A DNA stretch of 64,000 nucleotides from the NCBI GenBank assembly GCA_032622095.1, contig CP136063.1, positions 279,057,426 through 279,121,425 on the forward strand, in the 5' to 3' direction. Under the pieces are notes generated by a model that saw only the letters and a program-made list of their open reading frames with translations, ran no database searches and had not been told where the DNA came from. Positions 10,431-22,563 of the stretch are shown here, piece by piece. This DNA comes from Siphonodentalium dalli (Eukaryota > Mollusca > Scaphopoda > Gadilida > Siphonodentaliidae). The stretch's first letter is position 1. Each line of letters starts with the position of its first letter. The position numbers and the translations under genes are program-made.

Positions 10431-12510
10431 GTAAGCATATAATGTGCGTTTTTTCCGTGAGAACAGGCTGGTTATTCAGTTTTATGGCGAGGGCCACAGT
10501 GAAAACACATTATAAAGGGCTTACTTATGTTAAGTCGATTTAGGTTCATATGGAGCGTAATTCCGATTCAAATAATTCCGATATTATTTTTTTTTAAATA
10601 AGAGCTTATTACCAGGAGAACAAGCTGCCAAATCAAATTATCGTCATGTAAGTATAGGTCATTATTGGGCTAAATATTCAAATAGATTCATATTGGACTT
10701 ATTTGATTTTGAAAAAAAAACAGAGTGGCTTAAGCCCAGGTTCCATATCCCCGATTTTCCACCCCGAATGTTCCCGAATGACTCCCGAATCATAATTTTG
10801 CAAAATCGTGGAGTAAGTTCGGGACGAGTCGGTACAGTGAATATTTACCCCCGAACATGATCGGGGATATCGGTGCTGTCGGGGTCGATTCGGGACGATT
10901 CTGGGCCCGCTCCCGACAGTTTTGAAATGTTCAAAACTATCGGGAACCAAGCCGAATCGCTCCCGATTTGTCAATCATCGGGAGAAATTCGGGAGCAATT
11001 CGGCACCTATTCGGGAGTAGTCGGCAGTATTCGGCAATATTCGGGTGGATATTCTGGAGTAGTCGGCAGTATTCGGTAGCTTATTCCCGAATTCGCCATG
11101 TGTGGCTGCTTTTATACTGAGCTCCGGTGTATCTGCAAAATTCGGCATCGATTCGGGACGTTCGGCAGCAATTGAATACCAATTCGGTATTTATTCGGCA
11201 TCAATTCGGTACCAGTTCGGCATTGATTCGGGGTATTCGGCAACAAGTCGGAAGTAATCTGGGCAATTCGGCAGCTACTCGCACGAAATTTCGGTATCAG
11301 TTCGGGATAATTCTTTATCATTCGGGAAGAAATTCGCAAGCATTCTGGAATACTCGGCAATGTTCGGGACGATTAAATTTTGTCATCAGTTCGGCGGCTT
11401 TTGGAATAAAACTCGTCCAGAATTCTCTCGAATGCTGCCGATTTGGTCTGGTCCCGAATTGGTGCCGAATATACTAATTCGGGACAGAAAATCGGGAATA
11501 TGGAACCGGGGCATTATACCCATTATTCGGTTTTATGGTGCGGGCCACATTGAAAAATCATTATGAAGATCGTAAGTCTGGTAAGTTGATTTACAGCCTG
11601 TTCTCCCGAAAAATCGCACGTTTATAGGCTTATAATAGAAGTGTTTTAGGTTCATAATCGGCATAGAATCGCCTCATCTTAAGTCCATGCATAACGAACT
11701 GAAAATGAGAGTGTTTTAGTGCCATTATCGACTCATTATAACTTATTATAAATTCATTATGGGCGGACAATAACACGAATAACCCAACTCAAGACTTACC
11801 AGATTCACGCCCTTTAAAATGTGTTTTCATTGTGGCCAGCGCGCCATAAAACGGAGTAACGAATATAAGTCCACTATCAGTTTATTTCATAATAAAATAA
11901 TCCAATATGTATCTATGTGAATATTATTGTCGGTTATGAACCTATTTGTGCGAGGATGTGTTGCTATTTAGGTTCACACATAGCGTAAACAATACCGATA
12001 TGGGCCTATCTGTGTTTTCGAAATTAGTTTAATATGCAATTACGTTCAGGTGAACAGGTTAGGAGAATAAGATCAAGTTCGAATTTGGTTTCAGTACAAC
12101 CATTTCTGATGGAGTAATGCCTCGTTTCGACTTACAATTTCCTGACTATTTTGTTGTACGGATTATAACATAAATAGTATTTGACAAAATGTTTTTAAAC
12201 TTGGTATCTGAGGTTCATATGAGAAAGTCAAGGTCAAGTTGGAATACGGATCCGGTCCGGCCATTTCGGTCAGAGTAATGACCATTTTTCGACTTAGAAT
12301 TAGCTTATTATTCTCCTGCCCGGAAGAAAACTGGAATACAGTATTTGATAGAATTTGATGAAACTTTGTATGCGGTCTTCCAGTCTGTTCTCCCGCAAGT
12401 AAGCTCATATCGGCACTATTTAATCTACTCTTTTCATCGACACGGCGTTCCAGATGAACGCTCTTTATAGTGTGTTTTCACCGCGGACGCGCCACGCAAC
12501 GAAATAACGG
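10430..12510. repeat. Cluster of dispersed repeat copies in both orientations
   Basis: A block with GGGCCACAGTGAAAACACAT then TATAAAGGGC occurs at about 10470-10530 and, diverged, at 11530-11575; inverted forms lie at 11800-11865 and 12445-12500. These flank the TIR element at 10734-11512. The arrangement suggests nested or repeatedly duplicated non-autonomous elements rather than genes. Confidence 0.55.
10734..11512. mobile_element. TIR element filled with ATTCGG-type decamer motifs
   Basis: The ends GGTTCCATATCCCCGATTTT and, inverted, AAAATCGGGAATATGGAACC form terminal inverted repeats. The interior is built of dozens of degenerate copies of ATTCGGGA/ATTCGGCA-like motifs spaced about 10-20 bp apart; the first ~100 bp carry them in reverse complement (CCCGAAT) and the rest in the forward sense. 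Open frames inside are by-products of the motif. Likely a non-autonomous DNA element whose subterminal repeats have expanded. Confidence 0.65.
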
Positions 12511-12730
12511 GATAAAGCAAAAAAAAAAAGGCTTATTCCAGAATCAAACAAATTCCATATGAACCTGTGTGAATATTTAGGTGCTATATGAACATATTTG
12601 CACGAGGATATGTTGGGTCTTTATATGATATGTTGGGTCTTTTTATGATAAAGTCCTGTTCAAGTTTGAATTTGGGTCTGGTGCGATGAGTTATGCCTCT
12701 TCTCAGCTCAAATTTTCGGCATCGAAGAAT
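12040..12730. repeat. Degenerate direct repeats (~3 copies)
   Basis: A block of the form AAGGTCAAGTT(G/C)GAAT..GGTCNNNCCATTTC..GAGTAATG then TTTCGACTTA occurs near 12070-12140, 12225-12300 and 12655-12715. Copies are strongly diverged. Confidence 0.5.
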
Positions 12731-13510
12731 TTTTTTTTTGTAGCAGACCTATTTTTTCATCATCAGAACTTTCGACTTCTTTGTTTTTTAAGATAGTCAA
12801 CGCCCCAAAAAGCCACCTCTCTTTTTATTCTAGCGTCTAATCAAATATGTTAACAACATACTGTTGAAAGAAAATTTGATTCAATGATTCCCAGAATTAA
12901 AATGTTTATTTCTTAAAACGCCACCTGTCAAATATTACCACCTTCTTCGGCCTAGCGGAATTTTATTGGACTTGCCAATTTGTGACTTTTGCATTTGCAC
13001 GAACATTTAGCCTTGTAATTCGGGTGTGGATTATCGGAGAATTGTTCTTTTGTATGGTGATTCCCCAGCTTGGGGAAACGAATACCCCATGCGATGGATA
13101 TAATCCATTTATCTTCACTAGAGTTACGGAATTTCTTGAGCTTAAAAATAGCAAAATGTTTCCTCCATACAAACATTTAGCATTGCCCACTCTGAACTGA
13201 ACTCATGCCATCCACAACTTGCGTTACACTTGTATATACGCTCAGGTAATTATGTCCTTTTATAAGATATTTTAAATTTGTAGCATTTTCTCTTCTCTAT
13301 TCTCTATTGAGTACACACTCCCAGACATCGTTGATTTGTCCAAAACACTTCAGTCAGGCTGATGGAGAAACATAATTCACCGGTTAATATACCTAGTCTA
13401 TTTAAACTTTAGACACACATACCGTATCAGTTTTTCAGCCTTCACAACTGAAGTTTAAGAACAAGTAACAAGACGTGTACCCCACGTTGAATATAATGCG
13501 ATGATTACAC
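12731..13510. other. No gene recognised
   Basis: Overlapping open frames exist on both strands around 12950-13200, but none has recognisable motifs or convincing splice borders. Confidence 0.4.
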
Positions 13511-13610
13511 GAATTTCTACAGAAAAATAAGAAGAACGTGAGCATAATCTAAATTTTGAAATGCACCATGTCTATCGTTGTATATACAGGTCTGAAACAA
13601 TGATACTTGC

Positions 13611-13786
13611 CTATTGAAGATTAGTGGTACTTCTGTTCTTTCAACATATATTCGCAAGGCAACATGGGCTTTTGCCTCTATGTCTATATTTGCAGACCAG
13701 AGCTCAGCGCGATCAAAATGATGGGCTCCAGGACTAATACAGAGAATCACGAGCAAACTAAGTTTGATATTGATCAATACGTTCAT
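13611..13786 (-). CDS. Possible first exon with signal peptide (tentative)
   Basis: On the reverse strand an ATG at 13786 in the context AAAAGATGA opens a frame starting MNVLINIKLSLLVILCISPG, which looks like a secretion signal. It is followed by a soluble stretch of mixed charge (FDRAELWSANIDIEAKAHVA). A GCAAGT sequence (13605-13610 on the reverse strand) could act as a GC-AG donor; the frame otherwise runs on to 13517. I do not recognise the protein and see no second exon. The call rests only on the signal-like start and composition; a chance open frame is quite possible. Confidence 0.2.
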
Positions 13787-13837
13787 CTTTTTAGATACTG
13801 ATAATATGATATTTGTAAGGTGGTTCTATTATTTAGA

Positions 13838-13956
13838 GGATATTACTTGTTTGGTGTTATATAGGCCCAATATCAGCCCGATGTAACCTCGTATCAGCCT
13901 GAGACCGAAGGTCGAAGGCTGATATGAGGTTACTGAGGGCTGTAAGTAATATCTTA
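13838..13956. repeat. Snapback hairpin
   Basis: A stem of about 27 bp (CAGCCCGATGTAACCTCGTA.. at 13874-13900 against 13916-13942) with a ~15-nt loop. An outer match GATATTACTT / AAGTAATATC extends the symmetry. A few mismatches show it is not freshly formed. Confidence 0.75.
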
Positions 13957-14273
13957 TCTATTAATTAGATCGCCTCTTGGTAATTGACAATTCTTTAAAA
14001 TGAGTGACATCATAAAAACCGATATCTACACTTTATTTAGCAGTGAATTCGATTTACAGCATGTCGTAAAACCATATTACTCGGATTTGTGATGTTGTGA
14101 AATGATATTACTCGGATTGGTGATGTCATAATATTATATTACTCCATTTAATGGCAAATTAAAGTGATATTCACAAAGTTCGATAACAAGCCGTTCTGGA
14201 CAAACATGTCATACCTGATAAATAAACGCAAATATAAACGACGTCAAGTACAAACAAAAGAACAACAACCTGA

Positions 14274-17200
14274 TTAGTAAGGTCCAATGCATTATTAGTA
14301 AGGTCCAATGCATTATTAGTAAGGTCCAATGCATTATTAGTAAGGTCCAATGCATTATTAGTAAGGTCCAATGCATTATTAGTAAGGTCCAATGCATTAT
14401 TAGTAAGGTCCAAAGCATTATTAGTAAGGTCCAATGCATTATTAGTAATGTCCAATGCATTATTAGTAAGGTCCAATGCATTATTAGTAAGGTCAAATGC
14501 ATTATTAGTAAGGTCCAATGCATTATTAGTAAGGTCCAATGCATTATTAGTAAGGTCCAATGCATTATTAGTAAGGTCCAATGCATTATTAGTAAGGTCC
14601 AATGCATTATTAGTAAGGTCCAATGCATGATTAGTAAGGTCCAATGCATTATTAGTAAGGTCCAATGCATTATTAGTAAGGTCCAATGCATTATTAGTAA
14701 GGTCCAATGCATTATTAGTAAGGTCCAATGCATTATTAGTAAGGTCCAATGCATTATTAGTAAGGTCCAATGCATTATTAGTAAGGTCCAATGCATTATT
14801 AGTAAGGTCCAATGCATTATTAGTAAGGTCCAATGCGTTATTAGTAAGGTCAAATGCATTATTAGTAAGGTCCAATGCATTATTAGTAAGGTCCAATGCA
14901 TTATTAGTAAGGTCCAATGCATTATTAGTAAGGTCCAATGCATTATTAGTAAGGTCCAATGCATTATTAGTAAGGTCCAATGCATTATTAGTAAGGTCCA
15001 ATGCATTATTAGTAAGGTCCAATGCATTGTTAGTAAGGTGCAATGCATTATTAGTAAGGTCCAATGTATTTTTAGTAAGGTTCAATGCATTATTAGTAAG
15101 GTCCAATGCATTATTAGTAAGGTCCAATGCATTATTAGTTTAAGGTCCAATGCATTATTATTAAGGTCCAATGCATTATTAGTAAGGTCCAATGCATTAT
15201 TAGTAAGGTCCAATGCATTATTAGTAAGGTCCAATGCATTATTAGTAAGGTCCAATGCATTATTAGTATAAGGTCCAATGCATTATTAGTAAGGTCCAAT
15301 GCATTATTAGTAAGGTCCAATGCATTATTAGTATAAGGTCCAATGCATTATTAGTAAGGTCCAATGCATTATTAGTAAGGTCCAATGCATTATTAGTAAG
15401 GTCCAATGCATTATTAGTAAGGTCCAATGCATTATTAGTAAGGTCCAATGCATTATTAGTAAGGTCCAATGCATTATTAGTAAGGTCCAATGCATTACTA
15501 GTAAGGTCCAATGCATTATTAGTAAGGTCCAATGCATTATTAGTAAGGTCCAATGCATTATTAGTATAAGGTCCAATGCATTATTAGTAAGGTCCAATGC
15601 ATTATTAGTAAGGTCCAATGCATTATTAGTAAGGTCCAATGCATTATTAGTAAGGTCCAATGCATTATTAGTAAGGTCCAATGCATTATTAGTAAGGTCC
15701 AATGCATTATTAGTAAGGTCCAATGCATTATTAGTAAGGTCCAATGCATTATTAGTAAGGTCCAATGCATTATTAGTAAGGTCCAATGCATTATTAGTAA
15801 GGTCCAATGCATTATTAGTATAAGGTCCAATGCATTATTAGTAAGGTCCAATGCATTATTAGTAAGGTCCAATGCATTATTAGTAAGGTCCAATGCATTA
15901 TTAGTAAGGTCCAATGCATTATTAGTAAGGTCCAATGCATTATTAGTAAGGTCCAATGCATTATTAGTAAGGTCCAATGCATTATTAGTAAGGTCCAACG
16001 CATTATTAGTAAGGTCCAATGCATTATTAGTAAGGTCCAATGCATTATTAGTAAGGTCCAATGCATTATTAGTAAGGTCCAATGCATTATTAGTGAGGTC
16101 CAATGCATTATTAGTATAAGGTCCAATGCATTATTAGTAAGGTCCAATGCATTATTAGTAAGGTCCAATGCATTATTAGTAAGGTCCAATGCATTATTAG
16201 TAAGGTCCAATGCATTATTAGTAAGATCCAATGCATTATTAGTAAGGTCCAATGCATTATTAGTAAGGTCCAATGCATTATTAGTATAAGGTCCAATGCA
16301 TTATTAGTAAGGTCCAATGCATTATTAGTAAGGTCCAATGCATTATTAGTATAAGGTCCAATGCATTATTAGTAAGGTCCAATGCATTATTAGTAAGGTC
16401 CAATGCATTATTAGTAAGGTCCAATGCATTATTAGTACGGTCCAATGCATTATTAGTAAGGTCCAATGCATTATTAGTAAGGTCCAATGCATTATTAGTA
16501 AGGTCCAATGCATTATTAGTAAGGTCCAATGCATTACTAGTAAGGTCCAATGCATTATTAGTAAGGTCCAATGCATTATTAGTAAGGTCCAATGCATTAT
16601 TAGTATAAGGTCCAATGCATTATTAGTAAGGTCCAATGCATTATTAGTAAGGTCCAATACATTATTAGTAAGGTCCAATGCATTATTAGTAAGGTCCAAT
16701 GCATTATTAGTAAGGTCCAATGCATTATTAGTAAGGTCCAATTCATTATTAGTAAGGTCCAATGCATTATTAGTAAGGTCCAATGCATTATTAGTAAGGT
16801 CCAATGCATTATTAGTAAGGTCCAATGCATTATTAGTATAAGGTCCAATGCATTATTAGTAAGGTCCAATGCATTATTAGTAAGGTCCAATGCATTATTA
16901 GTAAGGTCCAATGCATTATTAGTAAGGTCCAATGCATTATTAGTAAGGTCCAATGCATTATTAGTAAGGTCCAACGCATTATTAGTAAGGTCCAACGCAT
17001 TATTAGTAAGATCCAATGCATTATTAGTAAGGTCCAATGCATTATTAGTAAGGTCCATTGCATTATTAGTAAGGTCCAATGCATTATTAGTATAAGGTCC
17101 AATGCATTATTAGTAAGGTCCAATGCATTATTAGTAAGGTCCAATGCATTATTAGTAAGGTCCAATGCATTATTAGTAAGGTCCAATGCATTATTAGTAA

Positions 17201-17493
17201 GGTCCAACGCATTATTAGTATAAGGTCCAATGCATTATTAGTAAGGTCCAATGCATTATTAGTAAGGTCCAATGCATTATTAGTAAGGTCCAATGCATTA
17301 TTAGTAAGGTCCAATGCATTATTAGTAAGGTCCAATGCATTATTAGTAAGGTCCAATGCATTATTAGTATAAGGTCCAATGCATTATTAGTAAGGTCCAA
17401 TGCATTATTAGTAAGGTCCAATGCATTATTAGTAAGGTCCAATGCATTATTAGTAAGGTCCAATGCATTATTAGTAAGGTCCAATGCATTATT
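14274..17493. repeat. 21-bp minisatellite, ~150 units, with higher-order structure
   Basis: A head-to-tail array of a 21-bp unit (core GTAAGGTCCAATGCATTA) covers 3.2 kb. From 15137 onward, single units are lengthened to 23 bp by an extra TA (AGTATAAGG). These occur near 15265, 15330, 15563, 15817, 16113, 16283, 16348, 16602, 16835, 17089, 17217 and 17366. Spacings are always 21n+2 and partly repeat with an offset of 1018 bp. Rare point variants (CATTACTAGT at 15496 and 16535) follow the same offset. Long open frames in the array exist only because 21 is a multiple of three and the unit lacks stops in some frames; I do not call them genes. Confidence 0.97.
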
Positions 17494-17591
17494 TGACTGA
17501 CTTAGTCTTACACAACAGAACGCATGCTATAATATAATCCCAAAATTTATGACGACTTACCTAGTTGACTGTAATTGAGATTAGATTCTAC

Positions 17592-18215
17592 GTATACAAA
17601 CGTTGGACCCCCCCCCCCACTCGGTAGATTCTACGCATACAAACGTTGGACCCCCCCCCCCCCCACTCGGTAGATTCTACGTATACAAACGTTGGACCCC
17701 CCCACTCGGTAGATTCTACGTATACAAACGTTGGACCCCCCCCACTCGGTAGATTCTACGTATACAAACGTTGGACCCCCCCCCCACTCGGTAGATTCTA
17801 CGTATACAAACGTTGGACCCCCCCCCACTCGGTAGATTCTACGTATACAAACGTTGGACCCCCCCACTCGGTAGATTCTACGTATACAAACGTTGGACCC
17901 CCCCCCCACTCGGTAGATTCTACGTATACAAACGTTGGACCCCCCACTCGGTAGATTCTACGTATACAAACGTTGGACCCCCCCCCCCCACTCGGTAGAT
18001 TCTACGTATACAAACGTTGGACCCCCCCCCACTCGGTAGATTATACGTATACAAACGTTGGACCCCCCCCCCCCACTCGGTAGATTCTACGTATACAAAC
18101 GTTGGACCCCCCCCACTCGGTAGATTCTACGTATACAAACGTTGGACCCCCCCCCCACTCGGTAGATTCTACGTATACAAACGTTGGACCCCCCCCCCCT
18201 ACTCGGTAGATTTCG
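17592..18215. repeat. ~41-bp minisatellite with variable poly-C tract
   Basis: About 15 units with core TAGATTCTACGTATACAAAC, then GTTGGA and a C-run of about 5 to 14 bases, then ACTCGG. Unit length varies only through the C-run. The repeated C-tracts could form i-motif or, on the other strand, G-quadruplex structures (inference). Confidence 0.95.
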
Positions 18216-18812
18216 TTCCAAAGTGTACCAGCAATGTCTTGGTTCAGAGCTTCTGAATACCTTTTTGATATTTCCACACGAAGCGTTTTCGAGGTTTTGG
18301 CTTGTATATTACTGGAACACATATTTCGACTGATGTAACTGTGGTCCGAAACCTCCAAGTATGTTGGTTTATAGCTTGAATCTAGTAACTAATTAATATT
18401 GGGTCAATAAAAGTTGGGAAGCTGGCTGTGGTTTGGATAGGGACGACATTTCGGGGTCCATGCATAGTTCCTCTTAATTGATTAGAGAAGACTTGAACGC
18501 TACGCACGAAACAATTTATGAATCCAACTATTACTAAAGCTACATTTAAATCGTTTAATCAAGTTTTTCCTAATAGGTATATGGATTCGATTTGTGTGAC
18601 ATCGGAGAAACCCTATTGTTTTCCACCTACTTCGAAGAAAAATGCTACTTTGTCGAAACAGAGGAAATCGATTTGCTTGAAAGGGATGTGATGTGACCGG
18701 AACAGTATAGACTGCTGACCCTCTACCATGCCGATTTATATCTAAACGTACAGGTATTGGACAATTAGGGATTGAGATCATATCACTCGGATATTCGACA
18801 CAAACCCTTATC
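18216..18812. other. No gene recognised
   Basis: A 120-codon reverse-strand open frame lies here (18500-18862) but has no recognisable domain and overlaps a MITE at its start. Confidence 0.4.
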
Positions 18813-18990
18813 TCCACAGGGAGTCTCGCATATATAACATAATACGCTGGCTTACAGGTCAAGGTAAATGTTGTTAGGTCAATGTATTCTCTTATATATG
18901 CGACGATCCCTATGGGAGAGTCGCATATATAAGAGAATGCATTGGCACAGGGTTTTCGTAAAATTTCAGGTATCTCCAGTCACCAGTCCA
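18813..18990. mobile_element. Hairpin MITE remnant, GGGA-variant hairpin
   Basis: A half hairpin (about 18823-18852) is followed by GGTCAAGGTAAATGTTGTTAGG and a complete hairpin (18872-18951) whose apical stem reads GATCCC TAT GGGAGA instead of the usual GACC ATA GGTC. The element ends GCACAGGGTTTTC, like 35204-35215 and 54276-54288. It has lost its left end. Confidence 0.75.
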
Positions 18991-19625
18991 GAAATAAAAT
19001 ATCGTACCCGTCTGTATCTTAGGTAATTATACCACTCTTAAAGGAAGGGATACTGTACTCAAATGTTGTTGTTGGTTTCTATAGTCTCTGAGTCGTAGAA
19101 TAAGGTAACCAGATTTCCATTATTTGAAAGTCTGTTGAGTACGAAGTAATGTTACGAATGGCAGATTAGCCAGAATGCGAAAATGCCTATTGTTGTTGTG
19201 GAGTAATTTTTGGACAGTTTTCAAGCACATGTATCAAATAAATGTTATATTATATGCATACTAGTCCCATATACTCATTTAAAGTCATTGTATAGTCACT
19301 AGTCAGTGAGTGGCTTGAGTTTACACCCCGTATCATCATAATGTTGTACACGATCATGTGTGCAACGCGTTGCCCACTCCACTATCCGTGAATTATTTTG
19401 ATTACGTCTTATACACGGAAATTCGTAATTTAATTTATGGCTCCAGGCATAACTAAATATATATCAAATATTACTTTGATTTTAAGATAACCTATTAACC
19501 TGAACGTTTACAGAATACTTTTTCGACTCAAATTACTTAGTTTTCTATATATTATCGATATTAGATCGTTGTTATTACCAGGAATTTATTGAAAATGGTG
19601 TAAAGTACCCCTTTAACGACAGTAT
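18991..19625. other. No gene recognised
   Basis: AT-rich sequence with no convincing exon or repeat copy. Confidence 0.45.
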
Positions 19626-19626
19626 G

Positions 19627-19800
19627 GGATATATAGAGGATATGAAATGAGTGTTTCTCTCATGTGATATTTATGAAACGAGTCTAAGAATTTTCAGTTT
19701 TCTCGAGCTTCCGGCGAGAGAAAACTGAAAATTCATGACGAGTTTCATAAATATCATATGAGAGAAACAAGAATTACATATTCTATTTATCATATGACAC
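19627..19800. mobile_element. Snapback element with TATAGAGGAT / ATTCTATTTAT borders, copy 1
   Basis: Left border ATATAGAGGATATG, right border ACATATTCTATTTATCATAT. Between them is a long hairpin: TTTCTCTCATGTGATATTTA..AAACGAGTCT..GAATTTTCAGTTTTCTC against its inverse, with a CGAGCTTCCGGCG apex. The border pair recurs at 29671-29835 and 55626-55735 around hairpins of different sequence. The right border alone recurs at 20017-20055. Confidence 0.75.
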
Positions 19801-20204
19801 CTATAAATCGATTATGATGTCCAAAACGCACACAAATCATTAAATAGCTATATGACATCGGCAGCAAAAGGTTAATGTGACGTGTTCATTGCACCGGAAG
19901 CCCATGCAATTACACCTGGTGAATTAGCAGAAATAATATGCACGCGAAAAGATATAGTGCGCTATTCTGTTCTCAGTTTGTGACATTATATCGTATGTTT
20001 ATTAGATAAATACAAATTACATATTCTATTTATCGTATAACAATGTCCAAAACTATATATTTCAAGATTATAATTGCGAGAATTTCGGCATCGCGTTGAA
20101 TCGTGTATTTGACGCGCACGAATTTGACCTGCGTTTAGTCTCGGCCCCCGGCTGCCATTCAGCCAATCAGAACACACTTTTTGTCAACAAACCAATCAAG
20201 TTAT

Positions 20205-20262
20205 CGGAAGGTGATATGAACTAGTAGTTCATATAAAATTGATTTATGACATAGTAAACAAC
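20205..20262. repeat. Short palindrome, possible collapsed snapback copy
   Basis: ATATGAACT-AGT-AGTTCATAT is followed by TTGATTTATGACATAG, which resembles the right border of the snapback family at 19627-19800. Probably a deleted copy in which only the hairpin base remains. Confidence 0.4.
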
Positions 20263-20514
20263 GTAAATAATGATTGAGTCATATGATAAACATAGATCAG
20301 CGTGTCCGTCCGTCTGTCAGTGCACGCAACATTGTCCGAACCTGTATTCCTTCATATTTCAGTCAATTGTCATGAAACCTGTCAGTGTATATTTAGTATA
20401 CCATGGGAACCTCACGCCCGTTATTCGACTTGCATTCGGAAGTTGGGAGCGGGAACATAGATGTCTGGATGTGATAAGATGCGTCCCATTTTCATCTAAT
20501 AACGTCTCTCATTT

Positions 20515-20605
20515 ATCGTCTTGTTATTCTAAAATCTCCTCATCTGTTTTTGCACTGAAATTTGTTACACTAGTGGCAATTTATAGACCACCCGGAGTAG
20601 AATAA
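20515..20605 (+). pseudogene. Possible LINE endonuclease remnant
   Basis: The frame ends SSSVFALKFVTLVAIYRPPG shortly before a stop. The hydrophobic strand followed by YRPP is typical of APE-type LINE endonucleases. Nothing else of the domain is readable, so this is tentative. Confidence 0.3.
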
Positions 20606-20609
20606 GAAT

Positions 20610-22560
20610 GAAATTGAGTATCATATATATTCACACAAGATGTTCACTGGGACCTTAAATTTTGTTGAATCTCACAATGCAGGAGTGAAAACAAAACAAA
20701 AAGATTCACCCATATGTCAACAACCAGCTACATTATAGATACTGTTTGCGCGAAGATGGGCAACATTATCTTAGTCAACATGTCTCAGTTTGTACAAGTA
20801 CATAGTATGATTGCCGGGTTAAAACACCTACATGTATGATAATCTACGTCGTATGCCCCATAGTTGTTATTAGGTCGATCACTTTGTCAGTGCATACAAG
20901 TACTTGCATAAGTAGTTTTACGTTTTTCACCCCAGTATTTTGAAAGAAATTGCAACATCCGGAATCTGACCTGTTTGCATTGACTATTACTTACAACTTC
21001 CGGATAATTAGCAATGGTATAGATTTTCGCTTATTAAAATTGAGATACTCGCGTTGAAAATATAGCTAGTACAACATAATTATGATGAATATATTATTTA
21101 TTGCAATAAGTGTTATGACACCACCACACGCGGCTGTTTTCAGCGTATGGAGGAAACTATGTTTTAATCGTAATTTCAATAAAGATAAGATAAGAAAAGA
21201 TAAGATAATATAATATGATAAGATAAATTTTTATTTAAAAGTTGGAAGTAAAAACATTATATATACAATCACAAGTTGTGAAGAGCTTTTGGCCGACCAT
21301 TACGACTACAACTAAATAAATGCATACCGACAGAGGGTAAATTGGGAATGTCCAATATACAATTTTTTCTGTGTTTAAGCATGTTCTGATCTGGACGAGA
21401 AAGGGACAATATAGAGACTGTCTTTTCAGCAACGTAGAATTAGTAGGAAAAAAAACACGAAAATTGCCTCTATGTCTACCTCAAGTCGTGCTATATTTAC
21501 TCGAAACAAAACAAAAAAGGATTGTGTCAGATTGAGCCGATACTTAATATATATGTATAGTCATTCGGCTGCTTATTTACTGAAATTTAGAAATTTATGT
21601 TATCGCGGTGGAGCAATGCAGATGGAATAAAAGTATATGTAAAGACACGAAATGCCCGTTAAGTGGCGAAACATATATTGTGAATATCATTTTGTTATTT
21701 TGTGCATTGAACTTAACGACCTGCGAGAAAACTATATCCCAAAGTATTACAGGGATATCCTAACAAATCTACAGATTGCTGTCCCTGCTAAATACACGAC
21801 ATTTCCTGGCGTAAATAGGTTCATAATCGACCTATAATATTCATATCTATAGGTTCATTTTGGATTATTTTGTTCTGAAACTAGCTGAAACAGGCTCACT
21901 TTGGGAGCCTTTATTCAGCGTTGGAAGGGCCTGGGGCCCATGTGTGTGTTAGTGGTTAGTCGCGCAGAATTTAATCGTTTAAAGCTTTGGATTAAATTTT
22001 TTTTTTTTTTTTTAGATTGAACTTCCGCGCACAACTGTTGCTTCAGCGCCAAATTAAATAAGATAACGGGTGTGAACCAGATTCTGCGGTTATGAGATCC
22101 GTCTGACTTTTTAGTGGAGATCTAATTAGTTCTCCTCGTCGTTTCCTCGAAACATTGTATACATGTAGGGGGTATTGAACAAGGAATATATAGGACATGA
22201 ACCACCACTGTAATATCAGCATCCACCCGCCAGTGTAAGATTTGTTGAAACACTAATTTAAAAATAAATCTGTCAAAATAATAAATGCTTCTTTAAAAGC
22301 ACTTCTTCAAACATCTCCGTCATTTCGGCAATAATCCTAGCATCAATTCTAACCTCGCGTGCCACGTGCTATTGCGATTTAATATCAATCTATATCTAAT
22401 CGAGAACCCCGATTAAGTAGCTTCCGCTGTCCAATCGTGTGTGTATTGGCTGCCTTATAACACCATTATAGGGTCCGTTCGCGGAGCTGGCAAACTTGCC
22501 GTAAAATTTTCATGACATTCTTCATAGATTCATAGATGGCTGTGTTAAGCACACTTTTGA
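20610..22560. other. No gene recognised; short GATAA repeat inside
   Basis: Contains a GATAAGATAA-type simple repeat at about 21181-21228. The upstream ..AATTTCAATAAAGATAAGATA could be the tail of a LINE whose body is gone. A T-run lies near 21990-22010. No exon recognised. Confidence 0.4.
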
Positions 22561-22563
22561 ATG

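Noticed and set aside
10699-11566. Several frames in the ATTCGG-rich element
   Set aside because: They are produced by the motif and lack any recognisable protein feature.
14171-17484. Many long reverse-strand frames of DLTNNAL- or LLIMHWT-type heptads
   Set aside because: Unit length 21 keeps several frames open by itself; every 23-bp unit shifts the frame, and there is no start context, splice site or unique sequence.
17631-18358. Proline/glycine-rich frames on both strands
   Set aside because: Shadows of the poly-C minisatellite; C-run length changes shift the frame unit by unit.
18500-18862. 120-codon reverse-strand frame
   Set aside because: No domain, signal or splice border, and its start lies in a MITE hairpin.
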